From assembly GCA_018136815.1 (NCBI GenBank), contig CM030937.1, positions 876,553-940,552 on the forward strand: DNA of 64,000 nucleotides. The letters are read 5' to 3'. Of the stretch, positions 9,612 to 20,194 are shown in pieces (position 1 is the first letter of the stretch; every line of letters begins with the position of its first letter). The notes beneath the pieces were generated by a model. That model was not told the origin of the DNA. It worked only from the letters and a program-made list of their open reading frames with translations, and ran no database searches. A program made the position numbers and the translations under genes. This DNA comes from Isochrysis galbana. Taxonomy: Eukaryota > Haptophyta > Isochrysidales > Isochrysidaceae.

Positions 9612-10652
9612 ATGGCCTCGCTGCTGCCTTGGGCGGCTCTGACGGCGACGCAGCCGTTGGTATGGCTGGTGGTAGGTGTGGCAGTCGCGCTGTCGCTGCC
9701 GCTGCTCCTCGGCCTGCGAGCGCTCGCCCCGCCACGTGAGTCGCTCGCGCGTAAGCATGTGCTGCTCACCGGCGGCTCCGAAGGTGTCGGCCTCGAGATT
9801 GCAAAGATCGCAGCTGCCGCCGGTGCTCGCGTCTCTCTGGTGGCGCGCACGCGGAGCAAACTCGACTCGGCGCGAGCGGAGATACTCGCTCATGCGCCCG
9901 ATGCCGCCGTTGGCGTCTTCCCCGCAGATGTGGGCGATGGAGCCACGCTGCGCACTGCGCTTGCGACTGCCGAGACTGAGCTCGGACCGGTCGACATCTG
10001 CATCGCCGCAGCGGGCTCGGCGATTGTCAAGTACTTTGAGGACCTGGACGACAAGGACTATGATTTCATGATGCGTGTCAATTATCATGGCGTCGTCAAC
10101 ACCGCACGGGCGGTCTTGCCCCGGATGGCAGAGCGCGCTGCTGCGGACACGTCCATCAAGCCCCACTTTGCTGCTATCTCCTCAATGGCCGCCGGCATCC
10201 CATTCATCGGCTACGCAGCGTACGCACCCTCCAAGGCCGCTTGTAAGGCTTACATGGACGTGCTGCGCAACGAGTATGCGGATACGCGGGTCGCGCTCCA
10301 CATCTCCTTCCCTCCCGACATGGACACCCCCGGCTTCGTCAAGGAGAACGAGACGAAGCCCTATGAGACCAAGCATGTGTGGCCGGAGGCCTTCAACGAA
10401 CTCTACAAGCCCGCTGATGTGGCGCGCTATCTACTTGACGACATGCTTGCCGGCCACTACTTCTTGCGCTCGCCCGACTTCTTCGGCAACTTGCTCATGA
10501 CGCGATCCTGGGGACACTTCCCTCGTGCACACCCGCTATTCGATGCGATGATCGCGCCCCTCTTCGTCGGCTTGCAATGCATGATGGTCTGGATGGCTGA
10601 CCGTGCCGTGAAGAAGGGCAGGCACCATTCAGCACTTTCGCGCCAGCAGTGA
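9612..10652 (+). CDS. 3-ketodihydrosphingosine (3-ketosphinganine) reductase
   Basis: Intronless 346-residue short-chain dehydrogenase that by family reduces 3-ketosphinganine to sphinganine with NADPH, the second step of sphingoid-base synthesis at the ER membrane. An N-terminal membrane span lies at about 15-37. The nucleotide-binding motif TGGSEGVG is at 53-60, the AAAG motif at 132-135, the catalytic Ser near 190-191, and YxxxK at 204-208 (YAPSK). The region SFPPDMDTPGFVKENETKP (232-250) is the signature of the KDSR/TSC10 subfamily and separates it from other SDRs. A second hydrophobic stretch near 312-330 agrees with membrane attachment. Length is usual for the family. ATG 9612 is the first in-frame start after a poly-C/poly-A tract. 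Confidence in function is high. Confidence 0.93.
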   Translation: MASLLPWAALTATQPLVWLVVGVAVALSLPLLLGLRALAPPRESLARKHVLLTGGSEGVGLEIAKIAAAAGARVSLVARTRSKLDSARAEILAHAPDAAVGVFPADVGDGATLRTALATAETELGPVDICIAAAGSAIVKYFEDLDDKDYDFMMRVNYHGVVNTARAVLPRMAERAAADTSIKPHFAAISSMAAGIPFIGYAAYAPSKAACKAYMDVLRNEYADTRVALHISFPPDMDTPGFVKENETKPYETKHVWPEAFNELYKPADVARYLLDDMLAGHYFLRSPDFFGNLLMTRSWGHFPRAHPLFDAMIAPLFVGLQCMMVWMADRAVKKGRHHSALSRQQ

Positions 10653-10855
10653 ACGCACGAACGCGCTGCAGAGCACGCGGCGACCAACCTTTTAGACACT
10701 CTACTTGCACTCGCGCCCTGCATTCCGTATCCACATGCTGCAGGGGCCAAGGCACAGGTGGCTGGCCATCCATTAGTACCTCGCCTCTGCCCGGAGAAGG
10801 CAAACCATGGTTTTCAGCATGAGTCAAACAAAAAAATCTAAATATTCTCACCACG

Positions 10856-11329
10856 CGCGCGGCGCCCTTGCTTATTGGGCTTGGGTCTTGGGTGCCCCGT
10901 TCGCCGTTGGCCTGCTAGCCTCTGCATCTATCTCTATCCCCCCGCGCGGGGAGTTGCGCCTACATTATATGGCCTGGGACCAGCGCGCTTGGGTGTCTGG
11001 AAGGTGTCTAGAAGGGCGCTCCTACGCCCCCCCGCGGGCTGTGCCGGGTGTGGCTGTGGAGAGTGTTGTGGGGCTTGTGCTTGTGCTGCAGCATGGCTGT
11101 CAGCATGGCGGCTTCCCGCACGCTGTTCGTGGTGATGCTGGGGTGTGGCGAGCTGGCTCTTGTGCCCACCTGGCTAGGGGGGTCATCCTGGAGCGGTCGC
11201 GTCGGCGACATCGGCGTCTCCATCAGTACTTCGTCCAGCGCGGCGAGGGCCGCGGCAGCGGGCGGAAGGGAGGCGGCAGCGGGGAAGGGAGGCGGCGCAC
11301 GCTCCATGACCCTATCAGTTTATTGATAG
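10856..11329 (-). mobile_element. Hairpin-family LINE 5' segment, palindrome at 11312-11329
   Basis: Minus-oriented. Starts with CTATCA-GTTTAT-TGATAG, then GGTC and ATGGAGCGTGCGCCG. The frame from that ATG (MERAPPP...) runs about 99 residues, rich in Pro, Thr, Ser and His, resembling the start of the LINE at 58351. The 3' boundary near 10856 is approximate. Confidence 0.7.
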
Positions 11330-11391
11330 TTGATATAGTTTTATACCAAAATGGGAGGGGGCGGGGGTGAAAAAAACTGGACCCCAGATTC

Positions 11392-11682
11392 CACCTTCTT
11401 GGGTTGGGCTCGTCGAGGCAATGAGCAATGAGGCAACCAGGCTCGCTAGCGCTTCGGAGACATAGGAATGTTGGTAGCCTGGACGGCGGGAGAGGAGGGG
11501 AGCGGCGCGCGCTCCATGATCCTATCGTTTTAAGCACCTTCTTGGGTTGGGCTCGTCGAGGCAATGAGCAATGAGGCAACCAGGCTCGCTAGCGCTTCGG
11601 AGACATAGGAATGTTGGTAGCCTGGACGGCGGGGGAGGAGGGGAGCGGCGCGCGCTCCATGATCCTATCGTTTTAACGATGG
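11392..11682. repeat. 143-bp tandem duplication containing a hairpin-element start
   Basis: Two adjacent copies (11392-11534 and 11535-11677) of a 143-bp unit that begins CACCTTCTTGGGTTGGGCTC. Each unit contains, in minus orientation, ATGGAGCGCGCGCC preceded by the palindrome; only the second unit keeps the complete one (CTATCGTTTTAACGATGG, 11665-11682). Confidence 0.9.
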
Positions 11683-11912
11683 TTCAGTTCATGGCTCAAC
11701 CATAATCCAATCCTATTCATTCCTGTTCATACACAACCTTGGCCTCACAATCACAATTCCAAGCGGGTGGAATGGGAATTGGCATGGCAAATGGCGCCAT
11801 GACGTGAAGTGATAAGTAACTGAAGCGAGCGAGATGCGCTCATGAGAAAGGTGAAGAAGCACTTGGCACCCACTCCGTCATCCTAAAGCAGACGGCAAGA
11901 TGCAATTTATAC

Positions 11913-12551
11913 TCATTTTGCCGTCAGGATTTTCCCTGTCAAGCCGCGTCCCTGAAGTTGAACCACAGCAGGCTCCCACCCCAACGCAGAGCCCTGTTTA
12001 GGCAATGCGGAGCGTCCAATCAGGTCCCCTGGATCGCGTGTGGACGCAACGCCATCTGTATCTAATCGTGCCGAAATGATCAAATCTTGACCGGCCAGGG
12101 TGGCGTCGAAGTTGCCTACATACTCTGGCGTCAGATGATCAGGTGCCTTGAGCTCGAAAGAGAACGGAAAGTCGAGCGGCCATGCGAAGCGTGCTGCAGC
12201 GATTGGGGGGAGCTTTGACATTGTATTTGCTGAGGCAAGCCGTGCAGTGATGTAGAGAGCACTATTTGGCGGCGGCTCAACACTGCCACTGGGCAGCTTC
12301 ACAGTACCTCGAGCCAGCAAGACAGCATCTCGCGGTGCATCTGCATGCACGCGTGCCACGCCACCGACAAGGCCTGCGGGTGCAATGGCGAGCAGAGATC
12401 TGCGCGAAAGAGCCCCCGCCAATGGGCGTGCCGCGGTTGAGGTGAGTACGAGGGCCAGAGACGCAAGGAAGTGTGGTCCACTCCAGGGCATCGGCTGACG
12501 CGACATTGTTGCCGAACGACGGAAAAGTCCTGCGAGTAGATAGATCCTCAT
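11913..12551 (-). CDS. Putative plastid-lumen protein with CcmI/CycH-like C-terminal domain
   Basis: A 212-residue intronless protein from ATG 12551. Residues 1-70 look like a bipartite leader: a hydrophobic stretch (about 27-40), then SRRSLLAIAPAGLVGGVARVHA (49-70), which resembles a twin-arginine lumen signal ending in an AxA-type site. The mature part (72-212) contains ALYITARLASANTMSKLPPIAAARFAW.. and DLIISARLDTDGVASTRDPGDLIGR (156-180), a pattern I recognise from the C-terminal domain of bacterial CcmI/CycH, which handles apocytochrome c during cytochrome maturation: small-molecule-like strand pairs with AR, P-AxxR and GDLxG landmarks. The heme-lyase-linked membrane part and TPRs of bacterial CcmI are absent. 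I infer a lumenal or membrane-facing beta-domain protein; a role in cytochrome assembly is only a possibility. Confidence 0.65.
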   Translation of the reverse strand: MRIYLLAGLFRRSATMSRQPMPWSGPHFLASLALVLTSTAARPLAGALSRRSLLAIAPAGLVGGVARVHADAPRDAVLLARGTVKLPSGSVEPPPNSALYITARLASANTMSKLPPIAAARFAWPLDFPFSFELKAPDHLTPEYVGNFDATLAGQDLIISARLDTDGVASTRDPGDLIGRSALPKQGSALGWEPAVVQLQGRGLTGKILTAK

Positions 12552-12914
12552 GTGAGGCTACTACAATACTAGAGTAGAGTAGAGCAGAGTTCTGCTGATA
12601 TTCGCCGATGACAAAGTATGATGGTACTCCTAGAGCATCTTGTTGGCTAGCATGCCTACTCTAGCCACATATGTACGCCGGACGAGCCCCCCGTCCAAGA
12701 AGCGGCGGTGCTCCTTGACGCCGAACCGCGGGGAGTCGCGAGCGCGAGCGCGCGGGGGGGGCCTACACATCGCCATAGCCCCCCCGGGAAATTGGATTTC
12801 TCATCGACTCATCCGCGTTGGCTTCAGCTTCAGCAGACTAGTTTCTAGTTTCACTAAAACGTTAGTTCGAACCCTTCATTTGCGTAGTTTTGCGCTCTCT
12901 TTCCGTACTTCTTC

Positions 12915-13582
12915 GCGCATGATGATGTCGTATTCCATACGATGACAGACTTTTACTTATAACCTGTGGGTTATTTTAAGCCTTAAGGTCCTGGCTTAAG
13001 GTCTCGTCGATTGGTATTCCGCCTCTTCTCTTACTTTCTCTCGATGTCATCAAATGTTCCATGACCATCTTCTGTCTTCTCTCGTCTATCGGTTGTAGCT
13101 CCCCAGCGAGGTCTGCCCTCGTTGTGCCGACCCCTCTGTCACATGTCTGCGCGTTGCTAAGTTGCCCTGGTGCCGACGCCTGGCCGTCCGTCCAGGTGTG
13201 GTTAGTTTTCCCCCCGTTTGGTTTAGTTTGTGTGGCTCTGTTGTCATAGACTTTTTGAGTCCATTCGCTGTAGTCTTCCGTGTCTACCTCGGACCTAAGA
13301 AGCTCTCATTCTCACGCTCCCTCTCTCCCACTAGCTCGCTAGCTAGCCTCGTCTCTACTCTCCGACGCCACGCGTCGCGATCCTCCGACCTTCAGTCTAC
13401 CTCATCGCTCGTGGCGCCCGATGGCAGACACTCTCAGACCCGACTCTTACTATGATCTGTCAGACATCTTCCCGCAAGCAACAATCAACGACCCTTTCAC
13501 GACCGCGTCAGCTGCCGGCTCGATCGAACGTCCCTCTGCCTATGAGCCTGTAGTCATCGCGTGTTCGACAGATGAGCGATGA
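12915..13582 (+). mobile_element. Retroelement leader R2 with short conserved reading frame
   Basis: About 670 bp homologous to the minus-strand copy at 50110-51290 (which carries a nested transposon). The leader begins near the palindrome TCGTATTCCATACGA (12927-12941), present in both copies, and runs through a pyrimidine-rich untranslated region to a conserved ATG at 13421. Similarity ends soon after the first 40 codons, so both copies are truncated. Confidence 0.8.
13421..13582 (+). CDS. N-terminal fragment of R2 element protein
   Basis: A 53-residue frame starting MADTLRPDSYYDLSDIFPQA. The copy on the minus strand at 50214 begins MTDTVRPYSYYDFSDIFPQA, and the two stay alike to the motif AGSIERPSA before diverging. 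Conservation of the reading frame with synonymous differences supports that it once was coding, most likely the start of a gag-like or ORF1 protein. No domain is known to me. Confidence 0.5.
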   Translation: MADTLRPDSYYDLSDIFPQATINDPFTTASAAGSIERPSAYEPVVIACSTDER

Positions 13583-15280
13583 GCGCGAGATCGCGACCTC
13601 ATTCTTCGCCGCGCGGGAGGGATTTGTTCATCGTGTAGTTAGTGATTCCGGAGTGTGGAGTGTGTTTACGTTGGTTTTCTGAGCCCGCCAAGGTCCAACC
13701 AAGGTCCAAGGTCGTTGGTTTTTGGGTTTCTCGTGAGTGGTTTTGTAGCAACTTCTTTGAGTCCCTCCGTATTCGCCCCCTCGAGTTCCCCCGAGTTTCC
13801 CGGTCTATACCCCGAGTCGCCAACGAGTCAATACGAGTCAAGCACGCGCCTGAGCCACCCCCAGTCGCCTGCCACAACCCCCCACAAGCCTCCCTTCGTG
13901 GGGCGGGCGGTCAAATAGTGCTTTATTTATATTTATAAAGGGGGCAGATCCCAGGCAGAGACAACTCGAGTTAGAGCAGCGGTTGCAACCACCTTGCTCT
14001 ACGGCTGCTTAACTTCGGCCCAAACTTTAGCACGATGGCAAAAGCCCTAACTAACGANNNNNNNNNNNNNNNNNNNNNNNNNNNNNNNNNNNNNNNNNNN
14101 NNNNNNNNNNNNNNNNNNNNNNNNNNNNNNNNNNNNNNNNNNNNNNNNNNNNNNNNNAATCGACTTTTTGAAATTGCACCCAAAATTCCATGCGACGGTA
14201 CGGAGGGACCCCTCATGATAACATCAAAGCACATACAAAGTTTCGCGAGCTAATTCTTTCATGGTCACGAGTATGAACGTCTGCAATGCGCCGATTTTTC
14301 AGCACTGGACAATGAGTTTTTTTTAGTGGTATTTCTTCGTCGGAGCACCCTCACTTATGCCATGATCTTGCAAGTGTTTGGGCTCCTCAAACTTTAGGTC
14401 TGACGATAGTCTTGCCCCAAGTCCAAGGAGTTTTAGGATAGTATTCTGCATTCTTGTCGCAATGACACGACTTTTCACGACGAGTGACGAGTGAGAAAAA
14501 TCTTAATAAACTAGCCGCTATACCGCTACTTGCTACTTGCACGGCGCGAGGCAGAGTGCACAGTGCTGATTATACTCCTATCTACCCGCCCTACCCGCCC
14601 GCATCCCCCCTTCCCTTGCGGCTTGCGGCCGTGCGGCAACTTCCAATACCCATTAAGGCCCTCTTCAGCATACGCATACGGCTCGGGGGGGCTTGAGGCT
14701 TAGGGGAAATGGCTATGCTGCGCCGAGCGCCGAATCCCTAGCGAGCTGTCGCTCATCTTCCTCTTGTGTCGACAGGCTGTCCCGTGTTCGGTCCCTTGGT
14801 GCCTAGGCTTACAGAGGTTCTTGTGCGAGGGCTCGTCTCTAGACCATCTCACTCACGTACGGCTGTGAGCTAGGGGAGAGAGATAGTCAGGGACAATCTC
14901 AAGTTGCAAATCGTATCGCATGCTCGAGGACTTAGAATTAGAAATAAAGGCCGATTTATTCAGTTTACTGGCCTCACAACAAAGTTGTACTTGGATACAA
15001 GAAATTGTGGCACCCACGCACAACATGCAACAGGCTGGTCGCGACCGGCCCGTTCAGGGCCTTCCTGTAACCCTCAAAGCCTCCTGGCCCGGCCCCACGC
15101 GTTCGCGCCCACCGTTGATCCGAAATTTTGAGAGCTAGTGTGTGGCGTGTTCACCTCTCACCTCCGCCTTCACCGCAAAGGCGTGCGCCGTGGCCGCTAG
15201 GTACATGGATTTGGCTCCTGGGGCGGAACCATTTCATGTGATGAGATTTAGATCGCCCTAAGCAAGCTGAGGGGCAAGAG
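13583..15280. other. Region without a supported gene, includes assembly gap
   Basis: Holds a 100-N gap at 14058-14157. The rest is mixed-composition sequence with only short frames and no repeat partner that I could find in this window. Confidence 0.4.
14058..14157. other. Assembly gap of 100 N
   Basis: Run of exactly 100 N, a scaffold gap of unknown true size. Confidence 0.99.
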
Positions 15281-15772
15281 AGCGCCAGCGGCAAGCGCAG
15301 TCGCGTGCGAAAGTTGGGCACTCTGGCCCGTTCGGCCCATAGCCTTGGTCTTGTTGTCGATGTTGCGCAGGGCCAACTTCGACGCGATGTGTGCGGCCGG
15401 CGGCGGCGATTGACGTAGCTGCTAGGGCGGCATCTTTGCAAGTAATGCCTGTTGTGTCATTCTATCTTAGTGGATGGCCGAGAAGGCGCCGGCAGCGCGC
15501 CCGGTCACGGTCGAAAGTCGGGCACTCGGCCCGTTCGGCCCGGTGACGTTGGCGTGGTCGTCGGCGCCACACACGGCCGACTATGCCCTGAGTCCGCCAC
15601 GGTCGCCGCCGCCATACCTTACACGAATATTCATGCCTACAGCCTTCAGCTGGGCAGGAATACAACAGACGCAGGCCTCTCATCCCCCAGACTCCTACTC
15701 CTTGCTAGCAATACGCAATACCATTGCGGTGATAGTCTTGCAATATGGCACATTGACCGCACAGGACATTAG

Positions 15773-15872
15773 CCGTACATTGATATGCGAGGAGACGCAA
15801 TTAGCCGTACATCAATATCGCATCTATGCCGAAGAAGAAAATTGGCCAAGTACATTAGCCGTTCATTGACAT
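15773..15872. repeat. Three short direct repeats of TTAGCCGTACATTGATAT type
   Basis: The motif occurs at about 15769, 15799 and 15855 (ACATTAGCCGTACATTGATA, CAATTAGCCGTACATCAATA, ACATTAGCCGTTCATTGACA), roughly 30 and 56 bp apart, just downstream of the coiled-coil gene's stop. Confidence 0.7.
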
Positions 15873-15890
15873 ACACCTAAGGCTACATGG

Positions 15891-18400
15891 CTACCTTCGG
15901 GATCTCGATAGCCTCCCATGCGGCGACGGGCCCGTTTGCGATGACGGAGTCAAGGACCATACTGCACTTCCAGATTTAGCTGTTACCGTTGCCGGAGTGA
16001 CAACAAACCTGTGTTGCCGTTGCCTCCCGGCTTGCTGAGCAACCTTGTTCCACCCTCCACCTCTCACTGCTGAGGAGTGCTTCGTCAATGCCTGTTGCCA
16101 CAATGGAGCATTACTACCAGTGAGCAAGCCCTCGGGAGCAAGAGGCTGCGGGGCAGTGGAAGGACGCTGTGGTAATCCGGGGCTCGAGGAGCTGGCCGAA
16201 TTCTGACATGGACATGCGGAGTGAGGACGCGCTGTGCGTCTATTTGCAGCCGTCGCGACCCCCCGGTTCGAGACGTGCGATGGACCGTTTGAAAACCACG
16301 CCATCGGAGAATCCAACTGCCCAAAATTATAGCCGGGCGAGCTCGTGGATGGTCTTCTTGCATGCGGAGTCCGGGATGATCGGCCTGCATCGAGGAGAGT
16401 GGCAGAGGCAGGGCGGCCTCGAAAGCCGCCTTGCGAGCGAGAAGCGGTTGCATTGCAAGCCATGCGGTTGGGGCTCAGAGGTCGATGAAGCATCGCCGCG
16501 GATGCTGGGCGGCTTAGTGATCGTGGCCAATTGGACTGTGCGCCGCGGTTCGCAATGCCCACTTGCACCGGCAATGATGAAACCGTGGCAGGTCGATTCC
16601 TGGGTGGTGAAGTCGATGTGCCGCGACGGTTTGCAAGGCTTGGCTGTGAGCTCGGACGAGCAAGCGTGTGCACTTGGCCAGGTGCAGACTTCCAGATCTC
16701 CGACTCTTCAGGCATGCGCGGGCCGTGTTGGCTGGTGGGCATAGAGGGCTGAGGAGGAGTAGATGCGCTCATCAATGATCTCCGCATGAGGGGGGTATCA
16801 ACCGGCTGAACAAATTCAATCTCCGCCTGCGATCCCGCAACCGATCCCATGTTGGGCTCGCTTAGAGAGGCGTCGTTCCCGACATCCTCCTCGTGTACAT
16901 GAAAGCCGCTTGTGCGATCAAATACCTCGATCGACATTTCCTCAAGCAATGCGCCATTCGGATCAGATTGGTCGCTTCGCTGACCGAGCGATTGATAAGA
17001 AGCGGACAAGCCCATCTCAGCCCGCATACTTTGCAGGCGTCTGCGCTGAGCCTCTGCAGATGATGGGCGCATCAATTCAGACCATCTCAAGTCTAGCCTA
17101 GAGGCCTCCTGGTTGAGTCTAGCTGCGGCGTTGGCTCTGTGTGATGTCACTGCTCGTGGTGGCTGAACTGCCGCCTCCACCCTGGCCAACTCACTGGCCT
17201 CAGAATATTGGATGTCATCCAAGGCGCCAAGCTCCAATGCACCATTGTCGGGTGGCCCGAGATCGAAATCGGTCCCCACACAGTCCAAGGCGATGATGCC
17301 GTCGTCCCCCAGCCGCGCAACAGGGTGGAAGGTCATGGCCTGGTCTCGCCACATAGCAGCGCGAGATTTCTCGGCAGAAACTTTGCGAGCCGTGGCCTCC
17401 TTCACCTTTTGTAGCTCAGAGCGTAGAGCCACGACCTCTGCAACGAGCTCCGCATTCTCCACTCGGCGCTCCTCACGCTCCCTTTCCGCGGCCTTAGCCG
17501 CCGCCTCTGCTGCCAAGAGCTGCTTGTCGGCTCGCACCATCCGCTCTGCCATTCTCTCCTCTGCTTGCCGAGCAAGCTCAAGCTCTGCCTTTGTGCGGCC
17601 GAGCTCCGGCTCGAAGCGGGTGGCCACCTCAAGAGTCACCGAGAAGCGGGCAGCTAGATCTTCCTTCTCCTGCTCGAGCCGCTCTGCTCTCTCGAGCAGG
17701 TTGCGCGTCGATTCGTCCAGCGCAGCCCGTGCGTTCTCGTACGCAGCGATGTGTGCCTCCTTCACCTGCTTGCGGTACACGGCCTCGAGGCCATTGTGCA
17801 AGCGCACTAGCCTGGACTCCATGCGTCTCACCCTGTCCGTCGCATCGAACGAAGTCTCGGCCTCACGCCGCTCCGCTTCCCAACGATCAGCACTCGCCTC
17901 GGTCGCGAGCCGTCTCAGCTCGCTGGCCTCTCGCGCCTCCTCTCGCGCCGCCTCGTACTGGATTTCGAGGAGCCTAGCCTTGTGCTCGCACGCGTGCGTA
18001 TCGGTCTGCGCGACCTCGAGAACAAACCTTTGCTCATCATCAGCGATCCGCTGGCGAGCCTCGGCCTCGCCTCGCAACACATTCAGCTCGTCCTTTAGCC
18101 ATGCAATCTGTAGTGCAGGCGACAGAGCCCGCGTGAGGCTTGTGCGAGGGACGAGATAGAGAGAGGAAGCGAGAGAGGGAGGGAGGGAGGGAGGAAGTGG
18201 GGGAAGCGCGCACGCGGCGGAGGGCATCTGCGGCGGCGGCGGTGGGCGTCCCGTGCTTGGCGACTGTTTGGACAGGGCAGTGTGAGTAGACGGGCAGCCA
18301 CCTGGTCATGCGCCTTGTCCATCTCGGCTCGGTGCTCCTGGCCGGCCCGACGTGTGCCGTCGGCCGAAATGAGGGAGCTACGGCGTGATCTACTGCTCAT
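15891..18400 (-). CDS. Coiled-coil protein, two exons
   Basis: Model: exon 1 18400-18302, intron 18301-18108 (194 bp, CAG|GTGGCT donor, CTACAG acceptor after a pyrimidine tract), exon 2 18107-15891; phase 0, 771 residues. The splice joins HRAEMDKAHDQ to IAWLKDELNVLRGEAEARQR, giving one continuous heptad-rich segment, which supports it. Residues about 25-285 are strongly helical coiled coil (Glu, Arg, Ala, Leu-rich); the remaining 480 residues are Ser/Pro/Arg-rich and probably disordered, with several RPxSA and RPST-type short motifs (RPASAA, RPASATLL, RPSTAP). That layout is common in cytoskeletal, flagellar or centrosomal proteins, but I recognise no named family. A longer frame running through the intron is judged an artefact of the pyrimidine tract. 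Confidence 0.7.
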
Positions 18401-18486
18401 CGCGCGCCCAGTTGCAGAGAGGAAAGGGGGAGAGAGAGGGGCGGGGGAAGGGAGAGGGAAAGAGAGGGAGACAGGGAGAGACGAGA

Positions 18487-18710
18487 GGGGGGGGGGGGGG
18501 GGGAGGGAGAGGGAGAGGGAGGGAGAGGGAGAGGGAGAGGGAGAGGGAGAGGGAGAGGGAGAGGGAGAGGGAGAGGGAGAGGGAGAGGGAGAGGGAGAGG
18601 GAGAGGGAGAGGGAGAGGGAGAGGGAGAGGGAGAGAGAGAGGGAGGGAGAGAGAGAGAGAGAGAGGGAGGAAGAGAGAAGGAGGGAGGGAGGGAGGGAGG
18701 GAGAGGAACA
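18487..18710. repeat. GA-rich microsatellite, mostly GGGAGA units
   Basis: A G16 run, then about 140 bp of nearly perfect hexamer GAGGGA, then GA and GGGA tracts. It lies just upstream of the start of the coiled-coil gene on the minus strand. Confidence 0.95.
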
Positions 18711-19580
18711 CAGAGAAAGGGAGGGAGAGGAAGGGAAAGGACACAGTTGGAAGGGAGGAAGGGCAGCGGGACAGGGTACTCCTAGTGTACTCCTCAAGCG
18801 CCGCACCTAGACCAATCTCCAATAAATATGGCAGCTCTACTTTGTTTTCAGGATTCTATGAGACAGTTATGTGAAAGGAGAAGAGGGGGGGGGAGAGGGG
18901 AGAAGACGCCCAACGGTCCGAGATGGAGTAAAAAACAATAGGATCTGGCTAGCCGGGCGGAAAGTACTCTTAGATCGGAACGCCAGGGTTAGAGTTAGAG
19001 GGGGTTTGCGATGGTTTCACTCGGGTTTTTTTCACTCCGGGGGTTTCACTTGCTCGACTACCGAGTAAAGCTGGCTGAAACCCGAGAAAAACAACATTCT
19101 GCAAAAGGCCTGCTGGCCGCCGATCGAGAGAGGGTAGAGGCGGATCGAGATCGGGAAGAGCGCCCACGCCAAGGCGAGAGCTCAACGAAGGGAGAGCGGT
19201 GGCGCACTCTTGTCGAGCCCAAGTGAGACGCAGGGCAGCCTGCCAACCGGTGGGGGCGAGAGCGCAAGAGAGTGGGGCGACGGCGGCGCACGTCTCCAAA
19301 AGTGGAGGCATGCGAACGAGAGGACGAGACTGCGAACGATAACGGGCGGCGAGCGGCATAGCCTCGCCGTGCGAGGCTATTGGAGGCATAGCCTCGCCGT
19401 GTGACGTGTGACGCGAGAGCGGGGAGCGTGAGCTCCGCGTCGATGTCGCATTCATCCTAGATGATGCGATTTCCGAGGTTCTTATTTCCAGGTCCTTCGC
19501 CGTGCGGCCACACGGTGGAGCTCAGGCACTTCTAGGTTGGTAGGGTTCGTCCCTAGCGACCTAGAATTCGGGTTCTCGTA

Positions 19581-20194
19581 AAACTATCCGTTATAGTTTC
19601 AGCGATGGAGCGCGCGCCGACCGCTCCCACCTCCCAGCCCCCCGCCGCCACGACGCCCCAACGGGGCCGCCCCAAGCCGCCGGAGCCCAAGCGCTCACAG
19701 GCCTCAGCACCACCCGACACCGACGTCGACATGCTCCCACCACCCTCGCCGCCACACCAGCACCACAAGCAGGGAACAGGCAGGGCCTTGTTCCCTGCAG
19801 ACCAACAGGGCCAGTGTCTGACCCAGCCGCCTGCCTCCCTCGACCCTCGACATGCCACCACAACAAGGACTCCCCGTGGTGGGTGGCAGCTCTGCTGCCA
19901 CCCCCCACGGCGGTAACTCCTACCATCAGTGCACCCCTCGGGGAGCGAGCCCTTATTGTCACTTTTTGGTACCAGAATCTCACACTGTGAGAGTCCGATG
20001 GACCGACGAGATGACACCACACTCACGTCAACACTCTCCACACTTACGTATCCTTATCACGGAACGCACAGGAACCTGCTGACAGGCCGAACAAGGAAGA
20101 GAATGCCGACAAGAGAGCGACGGGGCGACGGACGATCCGACGGGGGCGACAGTTACGCACAAGAATAAGGAAGGAATAATCTTTCGAAAACCCT
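19581..20194 (+). mobile_element. LINE 5' segment with palindrome 19581-19599
   Basis: Palindrome AAACTAT-CCGTT-ATAGTTT, then CAGCG and ATGGAGCGCGCGCCGACC. The frame from 19605 (about 100 residues, MERAPTAPTSQPPAATTPQR...) is closely related to those at 42724 (-) and 29232 (-): shared RGRPKPPEPKRSQA and VDM.PPPSPPHQ, and TGRALFPADQQ. The low-complexity Pro/Arg-rich composition suggests a nucleic-acid-binding ORF1 start. The LINE continues at 21075 after the nested element at 20195-21074. Confidence 0.75.

Noticed and set aside
18120-18227. N-terminal MPSAACALPPLPPSLPPSL of the coiled-coil protein
   Set aside because: This is the pyrimidine tract of an intron; splicing to an upstream exon gives a better protein.
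18282-18822. Open frames of Glu-Gly, Arg-Glu or Ser-Leu repeats up to 167 residues
   Set aside because: They are translations of the GGGAGA microsatellite in all frames.
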